From: Mesorhabditis belari
Lineage: Eukaryota; Nematoda; Chromadorea; Rhabditida; Rhabditidae
Direction: 5' to 3'
Length of the DNA: 64,000 nucleotides
Assembly (NCBI GenBank): GCA_958450365.1
Contig: CAUEEP010000747.1
Coordinates: 66,771 to 130,770 of the forward strand
Made by a program: the position numbers and the translations under genes. Shown piece by piece: positions 22,100 through 33,520 of this stretch; within the stretch, counting starts at the first letter, position 1; the number at the start of each line of letters is the position of its first letter. The notes under the pieces are model-generated. The model had not been told where the DNA came from. It was given only the letters and a program-made list of their open reading frames with translations, and made no database searches.

Positions 22100-22660
22100 A
22101 TATTCATCGTCGTCTAAGCCAAAACTTCAAAGCCGTTCGTTTAACATATTTGGTCAATGGGCAAAAAAGAGGTGAGCAAAGAGGTTTTGGATTAATATCA
22201 ATGCTTTATCTGACCGTCGTCTTGGGGAAATGGTGAAGTGAATTGATTAGTGGTTTCCACCGGATCACAATGCAATGTTTTTGTCGGCATAGAGCTCTTG
22301 GTCTTCCTTTGTATTTTGACCGAAATTTGGGGATTAAAATAGTAATTTTAATTATCGTTGATGTCCGAAAATAGCTTTTACTATAAAACGCAAGTCTGAT
22401 AATGCAATGGGATAGAATGATCAAAAAATACACATTCCTTTAAAGCTAGACTACGCAACACTCCGCACAGACTACGCAACACTCCGCACTGTCATTCTGG
22501 GGTTGTAGTACTATTACAGTATTTACGACTCGTCAATCTATCAACCCAAGCATATATCCCTCCATTTCTGTCCTAAGACGAAGAGATTAAAGTTTGCACG
22601 CAATAGATGAATTGTTTCCAGGGAACTAATTTTCAATGAAGGGAAAAATTTAATTTAAAC
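22100..22660. repeat. Dispersed blocks shared with 61.3 kb and 5.0 kb
   Basis: 22130-22270 resembles 61330-61510 (tttaacatatttggtcaatg, then gaagtgaattgattagtggtttccaccg). 22380-22650 is the inverted copy of 4985-5220 and contains a short local duplication of agactacgcaacactccgca at 22450-22490. No gene. Confidence 0.5.
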
Positions 22661-22689
22661 CCTCTAAAATTTTTGCGTTTTGAGTAAAA

Positions 22690-22950
22690 TTTTGCGTTTT
22701 GGGTATCGAATAGAAAGCACTTTAAAAGAACACGTCATGCACAAGGGTCTTGTAGCTTCGAGTTTAGCAAATTTCGAAGTGTAATATCTTTTTTCCAGAC
22801 AGGCGAATTTTTCAGTTGTCAGAATTTCTATTTTTACATGCAAGAAAAACTTTAATGGACAAAAAACGAAAAGAAAACGAGTTTTGGTGCTCAAAAGTCG
22901 TAACATTTGAAAAAACACAGAAATTATCAAATTTTAATACTTCTTACTCG
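22690..22950 (+). repeat. Repeat R2, 3'-part copy
   Basis: Matches 4125-4390 (gggtatcgaatagaa... to acacagaaattatcaaattt). Directly abuts the helicase fragment that follows. Confidence 0.7.
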
Positions 22951-22960
22951 CAATCGTCCC

Positions 22961-23395
22961 TTATCTTGGTTCAGCTTGTCCGTGATGTTCCTCATCTAAA
23001 CTTTCAATACAAAAATGCAAGATACTCCAACTTATGTTGTAGAAATATTGTACCAACGCGGCACATAGCTCATCCAACGTGATACATTTGCTTTCCAATA
23101 GATCAGCAATAACTTCCAATAGATCATCGACGGTCGTCGTCAAATAGTGACAAACTGATTCCTCCGAGAGCTCACCGATGCCGTAGAAACTGAGAGAGAA
23201 ATGTTAAGATAGAAGATCTAGCTTATGACAAAATAAACCCATTTTATATGCAACTTTCGGACATGATTTTGACCTACAAAGAGAACTTTTTAGCCGTACT
23301 TTGGATTCGCAAAGAGTCTTCGGTAGAAATAGGTGCCTGCGATGTCTCCATTACACTCTGCTTTGTGGTGATCATCCCGGGAATCACCATTGAAC
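22961..23395 (-). pseudogene. Sec63-domain fragment of an ASCC3/Brr2-type helicase, copy 1
   Basis: Two minus-strand exons. 23300 to about 23395 encodes TITTKQSVME and, after restoring one missing base, YIAGTYFYRRLFANP, with a gtacgg donor at 23299. 22961-23190 follows the acceptor tctcag and reads FYGIGELSEESVCHYLTTTV then DDLLEVIADLLESKCITLDE and LCAALVQYFYN. Spliced, NPNFYGIGELSEESV matches the N-P-x-Y-Y-x-L-x-x-x-S-x-x-S-V pattern after the second helicase cassette of ASCC3, a Ski2-like 3'-5' helicase of the ASC-1 complex (alkylation repair, ribosome rescue); Brr2 of the spliceosome is close. AGTIT.KQ and TYF.RRL favour ASCC3. The loop after CITLDE looks about nine residues shorter than usual. 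No motor motifs (DExH box) are in the window. Copy 2 is at 50.67-50.83 kb. Confidence 0.72.
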
Positions 23396-23399
23396 AAAT

Positions 23400-24300
23400 A
23401 TTTTATTACTAAGTTTGAACGAGATTCGGACGGAGTACTTCAAGTGTTTGTAGAGAATGGAAAATTTCAAAAACTGAGTCTAAAATTTCAATGTTGAGGG
23501 CTTCCATTTCAAAAATTTGGAAAATTTTAATTGTTAATTTTCATTGGAGCAAACCACTCAGAAAGCTTATCATGATAATAAAAATTGCTTGACAAAGATA
23601 TCTGGCCACAGCACAGGAGATCATTCCAAACGTTAATCGAATTCTGTAAATGTTTTCAGTTAAATTTTGATAGTTTAGCTGGAGTTTATCTAAAGTGAAT
23701 GATTTAATTGGATTCTAACACGAGGAAAGGCTTTTAACTGGATTTTCCCTGTAAACCAGACAAAGCTAGACCCAGGCCCTGGATCTAGCTTGACCCATCC
23801 AGCCCTGCTTTGAGCTGCTTGTCTCTTCCTGGTGCAGCCGAGTCTTAGCCTAACCTAACTTAAACCCTAGGGTTTTAATAATTTTGTTAGACTTTTTATA
23901 GATTTGTTGATAATCTGTCAATCATTGATCATTGATCATTAATGTCGTTGTTGTTTTACCTTCAAAACTCACCCGTATATGGCTCAGACTTGATTTTCAC
24001 GAATTCAGAGGGTGTACTTGACGACGGTGTAACGCCACTGAATCTCAAAAAGTCCAGCTGCAATTGACGCCTTGATTCTTTTTATGGGTGTTGTTTTGAA
24101 AGTTTGAAAGCTTGAAAGCTCGATCAAATCTCTTTACTTTAAAGCTAACTATTTGAATCATAAAAATACAAATTTAAATGGATAAATCTCCCCTTTAAAG
24201 GCTTTTAACTGGATTCCAACACCAGGAAAGGCTTTTAACTGGACTACCATTACAGAAATTCGTTTAAAGTTCTAGCATTAAAGTAAAACGAACCAAAGAA
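23400..24300. other. Non-coding part of a 2-kb duplicated block
   Basis: From 23617 onward this is a direct duplicate of 46428-48450 (ggagatcattccaaacgtta onwards). Repeated short units such as ggcttttaactggattc occur several times (23725, 24200, 24230). No gene seen. Confidence 0.5.
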
Positions 24301-24597
24301 TGAAACATGCACATGTTCGGTTCCTCATCTTCACCATTTGGACAATCTCGATTTCCATTACATAAATCAACCGCTCTGATACAAGGCCAATCGATTGGAT
24401 CATGCGGCTAAAATGGGAACATTTAAAATATCTATCTTACTCAACTAATGTCGGAACAAGCTATGGTACCCTTCGAAGCACCACTGATATCTAGCACCAC
24501 ACAACTCACTCTAAGCGAAGGACAAGGAGCCCATTTTTCTGTGGAAAATCTTTCTGCTCTACACACTGAAAGATTTTTAATTTTTGTTTACTTTTAA
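24300..24597 (+). pseudogene. Unknown secreted-protein-like frame, copy 1 (broken)
   Basis: Counterpart of 47004-47267. It starts MKHAHVRFLIFTIWTISISI (hydrophobic, signal-like) but then meets TAA where copy 2 continues QINRSDTRPIDW, and it carries an extra 40 bp after the DWIMR codons. See copy 2 for the longer frame. Function unknown. Confidence 0.35.
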
Positions 24598-24991
24598 AAT
24601 ACTAAGCTAAAACTTGTTTCATTTTTAATCGTCTATATTTTAAAGTAATAAATCTTAAAATATCTCTTATACAAACTCTATAAGATCTTATAATTGCTTT
24701 TTAAATTTGCTTTAAATTTTAAATTAAAATTGCTCTAAAAACCCACCTCTTAAATTCGTGAAATTAAATAGCTTCTCCTTGTCCTGAAAATTTGAAATCA
24801 TTCACTTAAAACCTGTGGATTTTACCTTGTAAAAAGAATAAAGCCAAAATCTACTGGTTTTCCATTGGATTTTTTTACTATTACTAAGCTAATCAAAAAT
24901 TTGATTTTTAATTAATTTCAATTGTTTTTTTGACGTCAGTAATGGAAAGTATAGAAAAAGAGGGGTGTTATTTTAAAGGAAAACGTCTGGA

Positions 24992-25180
24992 ATGACTTGT
25001 GATAGAAAGAAAAGGAAAGCTTCTAATGAGCAAAAAGGAAGAGATTATTGCATTGTCACAGATTCAATTTTGAGTCTAGACTTTGAAATTCCCAATGTAT
25101 TGGATGGAGGATTGGAGGATGAAAGACCTGGGGATTGTTCGAGTTTCGTTCAAGCTCAGGTTCATTTTTCGTTCGATTAA
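24992..25180 (+). CDS. Small open frame, 62 codons, unknown
   Basis: Reads MTCDRKKRKASNEQKGRDYC then an acidic stretch (SLDFEIPNVLDGGLEDERPG) to a TAA. A lysine-rich start followed by acidic sequence looks protein-like. In the duplicate at 47660-47840 the frame is broken by a small deletion after SLDFE, so constraint is weak. No family recognised. Confidence 0.3.
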   Translation: MTCDRKKRKASNEQKGRDYCIVTDSILSLDFEIPNVLDGGLEDERPGDCSSFVQAQVHFSFD

Positions 25181-25234
25181 AGTTAGAGAAATAAAGAAGA
25201 CAAAGTAATATGCAAATTATCTAATATAATAGAT

Positions 25235-26160
25235 TTTATTAATGCGTTTTCGCACTTTATTTCTTTCTGAATAAAGTATTTATATACTGATTTATCTATA
25301 AATGATTTATCTATAAATGATTTATTTATAAATGATATAAATTATTCCACTAGCATTTAGAAATGAGAAACAAATTCGCACGGAAAACTAACGAAAAGCC
25401 ATTTTTTGAAAACGTGGAAACATCCATTTTTTGGCTCTGCTGCCCTTTACTTTACAGAAATAGCTGTCAAATCTTTTAGAAAAGAGATATCTCAAGGCGC
25501 TTTTTGTACCCATCGAACTGTATTGGATTCAGCTTTAGCATAAGCTATAAAACGTTAAAACTTGGCAAATTTCAGGTACACTCCCCAAATTTCGGAAAGA
25601 ACTTTTCCATCAACCCAATATCAATTAATCTAATGCTTGCTGCATTAGAAAGGCCTATTATTTTTCTACAGAATCAAGAAATGTTATGAAAATTTGTTTG
25701 TCAAATGAAGAGACTGAATGATCTTTTCTTTGATATCTCTGCCGATTGATAGATTATTTGACATCTGCCCAGGGGGGGGGAGAAGAGGTTATTTCTGCCA
25801 ACGGCTCTGCCAATAGTTCACAATAATTGAATGGAAAATGGGAAATTGAGCAATTTTGAATTATTGATTGGGTTTGTTGGCAGAAAAAATACGTGCGACC
25901 AAATTTTGACCTCGTCAAGCATACAGCGATTACATATTTATGAATTCCACATCCCTAATTCATTCAATTTTAGATCTTGATGCAGGAGGCTCAATTGTTT
26001 TTTAGTATTATAAAGTTTATATTCTATAGTTTTTTTAAAAGGCGACAGCCCGAAGACCCAGCGTTTTTTGATTTACATAAACCTTTTGTTTTCGATGATT
26101 GTCAATGTCAATGTCAATGTCAATGCCAATGTCAACTATGGCCAAATTTTCATCACAAAG
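25235..26160 (+). repeat. Repeat R2 copy with an R1 insertion
   Basis: 25235-25695 and 26000-26140 are R2; 25700-25990 is an R1 unit inserted between them (tttctgccaacggctctgcc to gatcttgatgcaggaggctc). The tgtcaatgtcaa microsatellite is at 26098-26137. Confidence 0.75.
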
Positions 26161-27065
26161 ATTTATTGATCAAAAGATCATTGTAAGCTAAACTAGCCAC
26201 TTAATCATTATCGTTAAACGATTTCTTTAAGATTTAAAACAAACTCGTGGAGCAGCTTCTGTAAAGATGTTGTGTAGAGTGATGAAAAGGCTGAAAAATG
26301 ACACCACAATTCTTTTACCCATTCGATCCTTCTGCAAATTTTTTTGTGAATATAGAAGAAAAAAGCTTCGTAAAATAAAGGATTTAAAAAAGTGAGAAAT
26401 GAGAAAAAGAATGCAAAAGATTTGTGGACGGTGAAAGGAAGGAAAAACAGAAATTTTGATTATATCTTTGGGGGAATCTTGTGATCTATTGGAGACTTGA
26501 CAATGAAGATTTGAAGACAAGAAAATGAGGAAAAGAAAAAGTATGTTTTGATAAGTTACAGCACAAAATAGAAAGCATCATGAGATTTGCAAAGGTTTTT
26601 TTCCCAAAAATTCCTGAATGAGCTGAGCATCTCAATTAAAAGAATTAAAATAATTTCCAAAATAAATCTGAGAGCTGGAAATTTTTTGAACAAATTATTG
26701 ATTGATTTACCAGCCTACAATTGATCAAGATTTGAATGTTATTAATTTTCAACAACAAGAAAGAATCTAGCGATTGGGTTTTGCGTTCTTTGCCGAACAA
26801 ATCAAAGCTTTGTGAACAAATCAAAGCTTTGCTGAACAAATCAAAGCTTAGTGAAAGGGAAAAGATTAGTGAAAGGAGTGCTTGGATTGGCGTGAAAATT
26901 GAAGATTGACGTGACGTGAAGTTGGATTGACTCTTTTTCGGATTTGTTTTTGATCTAAAGAAAAAATGAGAGGACACCGAAAAAACAGGATACAAACATA
27001 CAGATACCACTTAGGATATGAAGCTCTCGTGTTGCCCATCGCTGAAGGAAAGCAGCTGACTTGAA
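26160..27065 (-). repeat. Inverted duplicate of the 13.64-14.64 kb block
   Basis: Shares the secreted-peptide frame, the CTTTGATTTGTT repeat (three copies at 26790-26850), and the segment that reads cgatgggcaacacgagagct on the minus strand. That last segment also recurs in every unit of the tandem array that follows. Confidence 0.7.
26227..26322 (-). CDS. 31-aa putative secreted peptide, copy 2
   Basis: Same frame as 14489-14584 with Ser for Ile at position 11 (MGKRIVVSFFSLFITLHNIF then TEAAPRVCFKS). The surrounding 26160-27060 is the inverted counterpart of 13640-14640. See copy 1 for the reading of the signal peptide and the alternatives. Confidence 0.45.
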   Translation of the reverse strand: MGKRIVVSFFSLFITLHNIFTEAAPRVCFKS

Positions 27066-27156
27066 TCATGAAAAGATGGGGGAAGGGGGGAGGGGGGGGG
27101 AAAAGGAGGAGGGGGGAAAAAAAAAAAAAAAAAAAGAGGGGGGGGGGGAGAAAGGA
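27066..27156. repeat. Poly-G/poly-A low-complexity tract
   Basis: A run of G and A blocks, including a stretch of 20 or more A followed by a long G run. This composition is unlike anything else in the window and sits at the edge of the tandem array, so it may mark a sequencing or assembly problem. Confidence 0.8.
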
Positions 27157-29130
27157 CCCACTTCGTACCTCTGAAACGGAATCTTGCTTTATCACAGGAA
27201 AAATCTGGAATTTAGCAATTCAGGAAAAGCTTTGTTGCCCCGAAATGTAGCGGAACTGGACGATCATCGATCGAATCGAGGCGGAGACCTGCACGAATTT
27301 GGCGAATCGGGCCAATCTTTAACGAGTTTTTAGAGGCTATTTCTGCCAACGGCTCTGCCAATAGTTCAAAAGAGAACAATAATTGAATGGAAAATGGTAA
27401 ATTGAGCAATTTTGCATTATTGTGTTTGCTGGCAGAAAAAAATACGTGCGACCAAATGTTGACCTCGTCAAGCATACAGGGATTACATTTTTATGAATGC
27501 CACATCCCCTAACTCATTCAATTTTAGATCTTGATGCGGGAGGCTCAATTAAGACTCAAAGGATGAATGGGAATATTCCTTGCGTGCAAGGGAATGTTCC
27601 CATTCATCCTTTATCACAGGAAAAAATCTGGAATTTAGCAATTCAGGAAAAGCTTTATTACCCCGAAATGTTGTGGACTGAATGATGAACCCCTAAGCCT
27701 AAGCCCGAAAAAAGGAGAGGACACCGAAAAAACAGGATACAAACATACAGATACCACTTAGGATATGAAGCTCTCGTGTTGCCCATCGCTGAAGGAAAGC
27801 AGCTGACATGAATCATGAAAACCCACTTCGTACCTCTGAAACGGAATCTTGCTTTATCACAGGAAAACTCTGGAATTTAGCAATTCAGGAAAAGCTTTGT
27901 TGCCCCGAAATGTAGCGGAACTGGACGATCATCGATCGAATCGAGGCGGAGACCTGGACGAATTTGGCGAATCGGGCCAATCTTTAACGAGTTTTTAGAG
28001 GCTATTTCTGCCAACGGCTCTGCCAATAGTTCAAAAAGAGAACAATAATTGAATGGAAAATGGTAAATTGAGCAATTTTGCATTATTGTGTTTGCTGGCA
28101 GAAAAAAATACGTGCGACCAAATGTTGACCTCGTCAAGCATACAGGGATTACATTTTTATGAATGCCACATCCCTAACTCATTCAATTTTAGATCTTGAT
28201 GCGGGAGGCTCAATTAAGACTCAAAGGATGAATGGGAATATTCCTTGCGTGCAAGGAATGTTCCCATTCATCCTTTATCACAGGAAAAATCTGGAATTTA
28301 GCAATTCGGGAAAAGCTTTATTACCCCGAAATGTTGTGGACTGAATGATGAACCCCTAAGCCTAAGCCCGAAAAAAGGAGAGGACACCGAAAAAACAGGA
28401 TACAAACAGACAGATACCACTTAGGATATGAAGCTCTCGTGTTGCCCATCGCTGAAGGAAAGCAGCTGACATGAATCATGAAAACCCACTTCGTACCTCT
28501 GAAACGGAATCTTGCTTTATCACAGGAAAAATCTGGAATTTAGCAATTCAGGAAAAGCTTTGTTGCCCCGAAATGTAGCGGAACTGGACGATCATGGATC
28601 GAATCGAGGCGGAGACCTGGACGAATTTGGCGAATCGGGCCAATCTTTAACGAGTTTTTAGAGGCTATTTCTGCCAACGGCTCTGCCAATAGTTCAAAAG
28701 AGAACAATAATTGAATGGAAAATGGTAAATTGAGCAATTTTGCATTATTGTGTTTGCTGGCAGAAAAAAATACGTGCGACCAAATGTTGACCTCGTCAAG
28801 CATACAGGGATTACATTTTTATGAATGCCACATCCCTAACTCATTCAATTTTAGATCTTGATGCGGGAGGCTCAATTAAGACTCAAAGGATGAATGGGAA
28901 TATTCCTTGCGTGCAAGGAATGTTCCCATTCATCCTTTATCACAGGAAAAATCTGGAATTTAGCAATTCAGGAAAAGCTTTATTACCCCGAAATGTAGTG
29001 GACTGAATGATGAACCCCTAAGCCTAAGCCCGAAAAAAGGAGAGGACACCGAAAAAACAGGATACAAACAGACAGATACCACATAGGATATGAAGCTCTC
29101 GTGTTGCCCATCGCTGAAGGAAAGCAGGTG
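27157..29130 (+). repeat. Tandem array, three units of about 664 bp
   Basis: Units start with cccacttcgtacctctgaaa at 27157, 27822 and 28485 (periods 665 and 663 bp). Each unit contains, in order, a repeat-B end, one R1 element with its terminal hairpin, a second cacaggaaaaatctggaatt segment, and the inverted gcaacacgagagc segment. Units differ by only a few bases. The third unit breaks off at about 29127, where the sequence follows gaaagcaggtgacgcggagg instead. No transposase is present. Confidence 0.95.
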
Positions 29131-29199
29131 ACGCGGAGGCAAGAAGGTACGGTAAGCGGGACAGGAGAAAGGAGGAATGGCAATACGATCTACATATGC

Positions 29200-29435
29200 A
29201 TCCGATGATATTCAGAATATTTAAATTGGCTAGTCCAACATTAAGATATTTGAGCTCAAAGTTGGAGTGCCAAAGGGGATGGGTATCGAATAGAAAGCAC
29301 TTTAAAAGAACACGTCATGCACAAGGCTCTTGTAGCTTCGAGTTTAGCAAATTTCGAAGTGTAATATCTTTTTTCCAGACAGGCGAATTTTTCAGTTGTC
29401 AGAATTTCTATTTTTACATGCAAAAAAAACAAACA
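29200..29435 (+). repeat. Repeat R2, 3'-part copy
   Basis: 29225-29430 matches 4075-4290 (ggctagtccaacattaagat to tttacatgcaa). Ends directly at the duplicated gene block that begins near 29435. Confidence 0.7.
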
Positions 29436-29516
29436 AGAAAAGACTAAATTAAAAAAACGTTATTAGAATGAAAAAATCTTTTCAATTTGATTTATTTAAA
29501 ACATGTCATTTTCCAG

Positions 29517-30817
29517 GCCGACCTCGAGTGGACCAACTTTCAAAAGTGAAGGCGGCGCTTTTGCGTTGAAAATTTCAAGTAATTGAAGATTAAGCTGAAT
29601 TTTAAATTGAAGCAATATCAATATGAGAACGCTAAAAGCCGCTCTTCTAATTGTTCTTACATGATTTTTAAACCTTTTTTCCAGGAGCTCCCATTTCATA
29701 AAGCCATCAAAAAACTCAAAAATTGGATCAATTTGTGGTTAGTTTTGGGAGAAAAATGCTTGTTAAAATGCTGAACCCTAAAACCCATATAAAGTGCCTT
29801 TTTTGATGCGTAAAGCGAAAGGAGCAATGAGAGACCGAAGCCCATTTTGGCGACCAAATTTTTGGCAAATTTTCAAACAAAAAAATTGTTTTGACAACTT
29901 TCCAATAAGAATCCCACAAATGTTCCTACAAATGTTCCAATATGACGTTTAAACAAAGATTTTTTTGACAACTTTCGGAGTAAGGTTCCTACAAATGTTC
30001 CAATATGACCAATATGACCAATATGACCAATTTAACTTACGCGACTTTTAGCACACGCTTCGGCTGCGTGAGATATTTGCCAAAGAGGAATCAGGAACAT
30101 TAAAATTTTGCAAATCGCCTACACCTTTACTACTTTGAAACATGATTTTTTGACCGTAATATTTATTTTTCTGACCACTAAATTTCCCAATTAGGTTTCA
30201 AAATAAAGCATTTTCCTTTTTTGCTTACACCTTAACCACTTTGAAACTCTCATTCTTGAAAGGCAATTTCCCTATGGATTAACAGAAAACTTTTAGCTAA
30301 ACTACATTTAGAATTTCAATAAACCGCAAAAATTTTGAAACACGACTTTCTTTTTGCGTTTGCTGATCTAATCAGTATTGAAAGAAGATAAATCACAATA
30401 TTTAAAAGTATAAGATGCCAAAGCCTTTTTTCAGATCAATCCAGACCAATCAATCAAACCAGAAATTTTACAGCTCTAAGACTAAGCCTAAATCTAGTCA
30501 AATGAGCTCAACGAGTGCCATTTTTTACTCCACAAAAAGCCTAATTTTCCAAGCCAAAAGCCCAAAAGCTTTTCTCTTGTCAAAGATGTTCTTCTTTATT
30601 GCTTGCGTATTTTGAGAATGTAGATATGCTTTACAGGATCTTTGAAAGACCTGGTAAGTCTAGTTTTTATATCCAACCCCGAATATCACCTAAGCTTTCA
30701 CATCACACAGTCATTTTTCGTAGCCAAGGCAAAATTGAAATCAATCCTAAGAGCTCAGACTTTATCTTTCTTTCCTTTTCATCAGTAATTTTGGGCTGGA
30801 AAGAGTTCTTAAGCTAA
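29517..30817 (+). CDS. Unidentified multi-exon gene X, copy 1 (3' part)
   Basis: The safest part is the end: exon 30617-30653 (NVDMLYRIFERP, gtaagt donor) joins in phase to the terminal exon 30711-30817 (VIFRSQGKIEINPKSSDFIF then LSFSSVILGWKEFLS and TAA). Further upstream, open segments with splice borders are 29517-29578 (between ttccag and gtaatt), 29685 to about 29738 (ELPFHKAIKKLKNWINLW, gttagt donor) and 30052-30138 (HTLRLREIFAKEESGTLKFC..., ending in TGA). Their phases do not all agree, so some may be wrong or belong to other transcripts. Copy 2 at 52.3-53.28 kb keeps the terminal exons with one change (Ser to Ala in SFASV). I do not recognise the protein; an MSP-like beta-strand pattern (IFRS...IEINPKSS) is only a hint. 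Confidence 0.5.
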
Positions 30818-30881
30818 CTTGTAAAATCAAGAAATCGATTGCAAATAAATCAATCAATAAATGGCTTCGATAAATTAAGTT

Positions 30882-31687
30882 TCAAACTTGAGCCACTTTC
30901 TTCCTAAGGCTTAAGGTAATAAAATTAGAGAAAAAGGAAAAATTGTCATTGTTGAGTGGATTGAATGAATGACTGAATAACACAGGTATAGGTAAAAATA
31001 AAAATCTGTTTCTCGGAAGGTGAGGGGTTTTTCCTCCTTTTTGTGCAGCTTTCATTGGTGGGGGTGACGGAGTGTTCTGCCCCAGATCCTGCTCTCGGCC
31101 TGACGACTCATCTTTCTCTTTGTCACACGCTCTAGTTCGACGAACGATGGCCCCTTCGTTTGTCGATCCTTTCTTGTTATTCATTCTTAGCAAAAGTATT
31201 TGAAAACCGCAACATAAACTCAGACGCTAATTAGTCCAGGCTGTCAATAATATTCGTCCTTATTTGTTCTGCTCCTATTTCCCCACCAAATATAAGAAAA
31301 AAACTACTAGCAATAAGACACTACCTGAATAAGGAAAAATAACAAAATTTCATTTAGCCTCGGCAAATGGTTTGCGTTTGCGTTAAAAATTATTGATTTG
31401 CAGAAACGTCTAAATCAGAAAGTAGCCGGAATAAAAAATGATTGTTTGATCGATAAGAATTCTCTTAAATGCATATGCAAATTTCAGAAATAGTTTTTTC
31501 TTTGTTTTCATGATTTGTGTTATTCAAGTATTGTTGTTTTAGCAATAAAAGGTTGTAAAGATTTTGATACAATGCTTTTTCAATGCTTTAAATGCTGCAA
31601 TGCTTTAAAATTAGTGCAAAAAACGTGTTTAAAAGTGAAATTATTTTCTTACCTGGGTTCATAGAAAATATCCCAAAGCCCCTTCAT
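30882..31687 (-). CDS. Unidentified gene Y, copy 1 (5' exons)
   Basis: Exon 1, 31653-31687, reads MKGLWDIFYEP plus AG with a gtaaga donor; exon 2 starts at 31185 after ctaag, completes Arg and continues MNNKKGSTNEGAIVRRTRAC then DKEKDESSGREQDLGQNTPS and PPPMKAAQKGG. The phase fits exactly. The protein start is short and charged, followed by a disordered, Ser/Pro-rich basic stretch. The open frame runs to 30882, but its Phe/Ser-rich end is probably intron. Three copies exist (also 53372-54166 and 56580-57432) with almost no amino-acid change in the charged part, which supports coding. The family is not recognised. Confidence 0.5.
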
Positions 31688-31985
31688 TGAAACAGCTTGA
31701 GCGAAAGATTGGGTAGAATATTACGATTATGCTAGGCATTTAGAGTAAGTAATTAAGGCTTCAAATAAGTCACATGTGATGGTTGTGCAAGTAGAGTCAC
31801 GAACTTTATCGGTTTTCATATTTGCTGGGGCCAAGGCCATCGGGAACCTAGAACCTCGGTATTAAAAAATAATCTATATTTGGCTTGAACTTTGCTCGTT
31901 TTAAGGATGTTCAAAGTTTTCTATGTCTAAAAAAATTTCTGACATTCAAATTCATACAATCTAGTACAACCATTTTCCTACTCAC

Positions 31986-32129
31986 CGGATAATAACCCCC
32001 TCATACGCGGATCTCATGATCCCGAATGTCAACACTTTGATCAGTCGATTCTCACCAACTAAACAATTCCTTGCCGCTAAATCTCGATAAATGAAACAAT
32101 GAGAGATCAGGTATTTGGCTATCTTTTGA
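31986..32129 (-). pseudogene. Abl/Tec-like tyrosine kinase catalytic-loop exon
   Basis: A 144-nt exon between tatag and gtgagt reads [20 protein letters not shown] then [20 protein letters not shown] and [20 protein letters not shown] is the signature of non-receptor and some receptor tyrosine kinases (HRDLAARN in Abl, Tec and Fes families), and VGEN with .IKV points to Abl or Tec types. The catalytic-loop His is Tyr, and the Mg-binding DFG is TFG, so a product would lack the aspartate needed to coordinate ATP-magnesium. No other kinase exon (glycine loop, VAIK, APE) was found nearby; 5' sequence to 32400 is unconvincing. It is either a pseudokinase exon or a stranded relic. There is no duplicate in the window. 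Confidence 0.72.
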
Positions 32130-33500
32130 CTATAAAATATTGGCTATATTGGATATCTTTTGGCTATAAAAAACAGATGCTTTTGAAGTGGAGTGTCCTA
32201 GTGACGATTTTTGAACCAGCTGCACAACGTTATGCTATTGCAAAATCGCTTGCTGTTTTTGTGGATTTGAATTCAAAACTGAAGATTAAAACATCATTTT
32301 TAATGGTTACAAAAGGGATGTTTTTATACAAGCCAGCACAGAAGCATAAAGCATAACTCAGCTCCCATCAAAGATCCAAAGTGTAACGAAAACCAGGACG
32401 AAGAATTATAGCTGGACACCAAAAATTCGAGAAGAACGGCGAAGAGAAGAGCGAGACAAGAGGAGAGCAGACGCATTGCTTGTGTTAGAGCTAGTTAGAG
32501 CTAGGAACTAAATAAGGACGATAAAGAAGGAGCTTTAAAGGAGCTTTCTAAAAGCTAAATAGGGATAAAGGAGCTTTAAGAGAAAGGAAGAGCAAGACAA
32601 GAGGAGAGAAGACGTATGTGTTAGAAGCTGTGAACTGATGGCAGATCGAAATCCTTGTCAGTCCCAATCCTATTTATATTTATATCGAAGCTGGATTGAT
32701 AACAACCTAAAACAAAAAATCGGATTCAAACGATCAAAAACGTGAGCTGAGAGGGACAAGTGATCACGTGGAAATTTTTTGAAGCAAACTGATTAGGGAT
32801 GTGTCCTGTGTCTTCGAATCTTTTTGCAAAATATTTATGACCAGCATGTTGGGTCGAGATATGCTTCCGGTGTGCGTTGTTTTTCCTTGCAGTTTAGTTA
32901 CAGTCAACAAATAAAATCGACCAGTTTCTTAAATCGATGTTACAACCTTGTAACCATACTTATGCCGCACTCTGTACATGATGGTGAAACAGTCTTTTAA
33001 AAACTTAATCCGGTTTCAGCTTGCGCGCCTCATCACACAAGAAACGAACCAACCGATCAACGTCTCATTCCTGAAATAAGAACGTTTGAGCACATTAATA
33101 GCAGCCTATTTCAATTTTGTTGAATCAATATCTATCTTTCTTCTCACAACATTGAATTTAAAATTTACCGGCACGTATATCATCCAGCGTTAGTGGGCCT
33201 AAGAGCGCCTAATGACATTTTCCTAAATATTAAAATTAACTTGGCTGCTAGGCTTATAACAATGCTATCTTCCACAACTTGGATCAGGTACTAAGAAGAA
33301 TTTACTTTTGTCTCGTTTATAGTCCCTATTTATTTCCTACACTCTTTCAAAGCTGCCTGAAAGCTCTTTCAAAGTTTTGTTCACAGTTGACATCTAGCGT
33401 CTTTTGGTAAGGACCGGTCTTCGTGTAAAGAAATATTATGTGCGCACTTGGTACTCTTCACTCAAGCTTCTTCTTGAAAGATTATATAAAATGATAAAAT
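32130..33500. other. Duplicated non-coding block with no supported gene
   Basis: 32400-33500 is a direct duplicate of 57820-58990 (gaagaacggcgaagagaaga onwards), with gaggaga- and gctttaaaggagcttt-type internal repeats at 32460-32620. The open frame at 32099-32356 overlaps the kinase exon on the other strand and is a shadow. Confidence 0.5.
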
Positions 33501-33520
33501 AGTTGATAGAAAAGTTTTTA

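Noticed and set aside
26866..27195. 109-codon minus frame with poly-Pro/Phe segment
   Set aside because: Produced by the poly-G/poly-A tract and repeat sequence.
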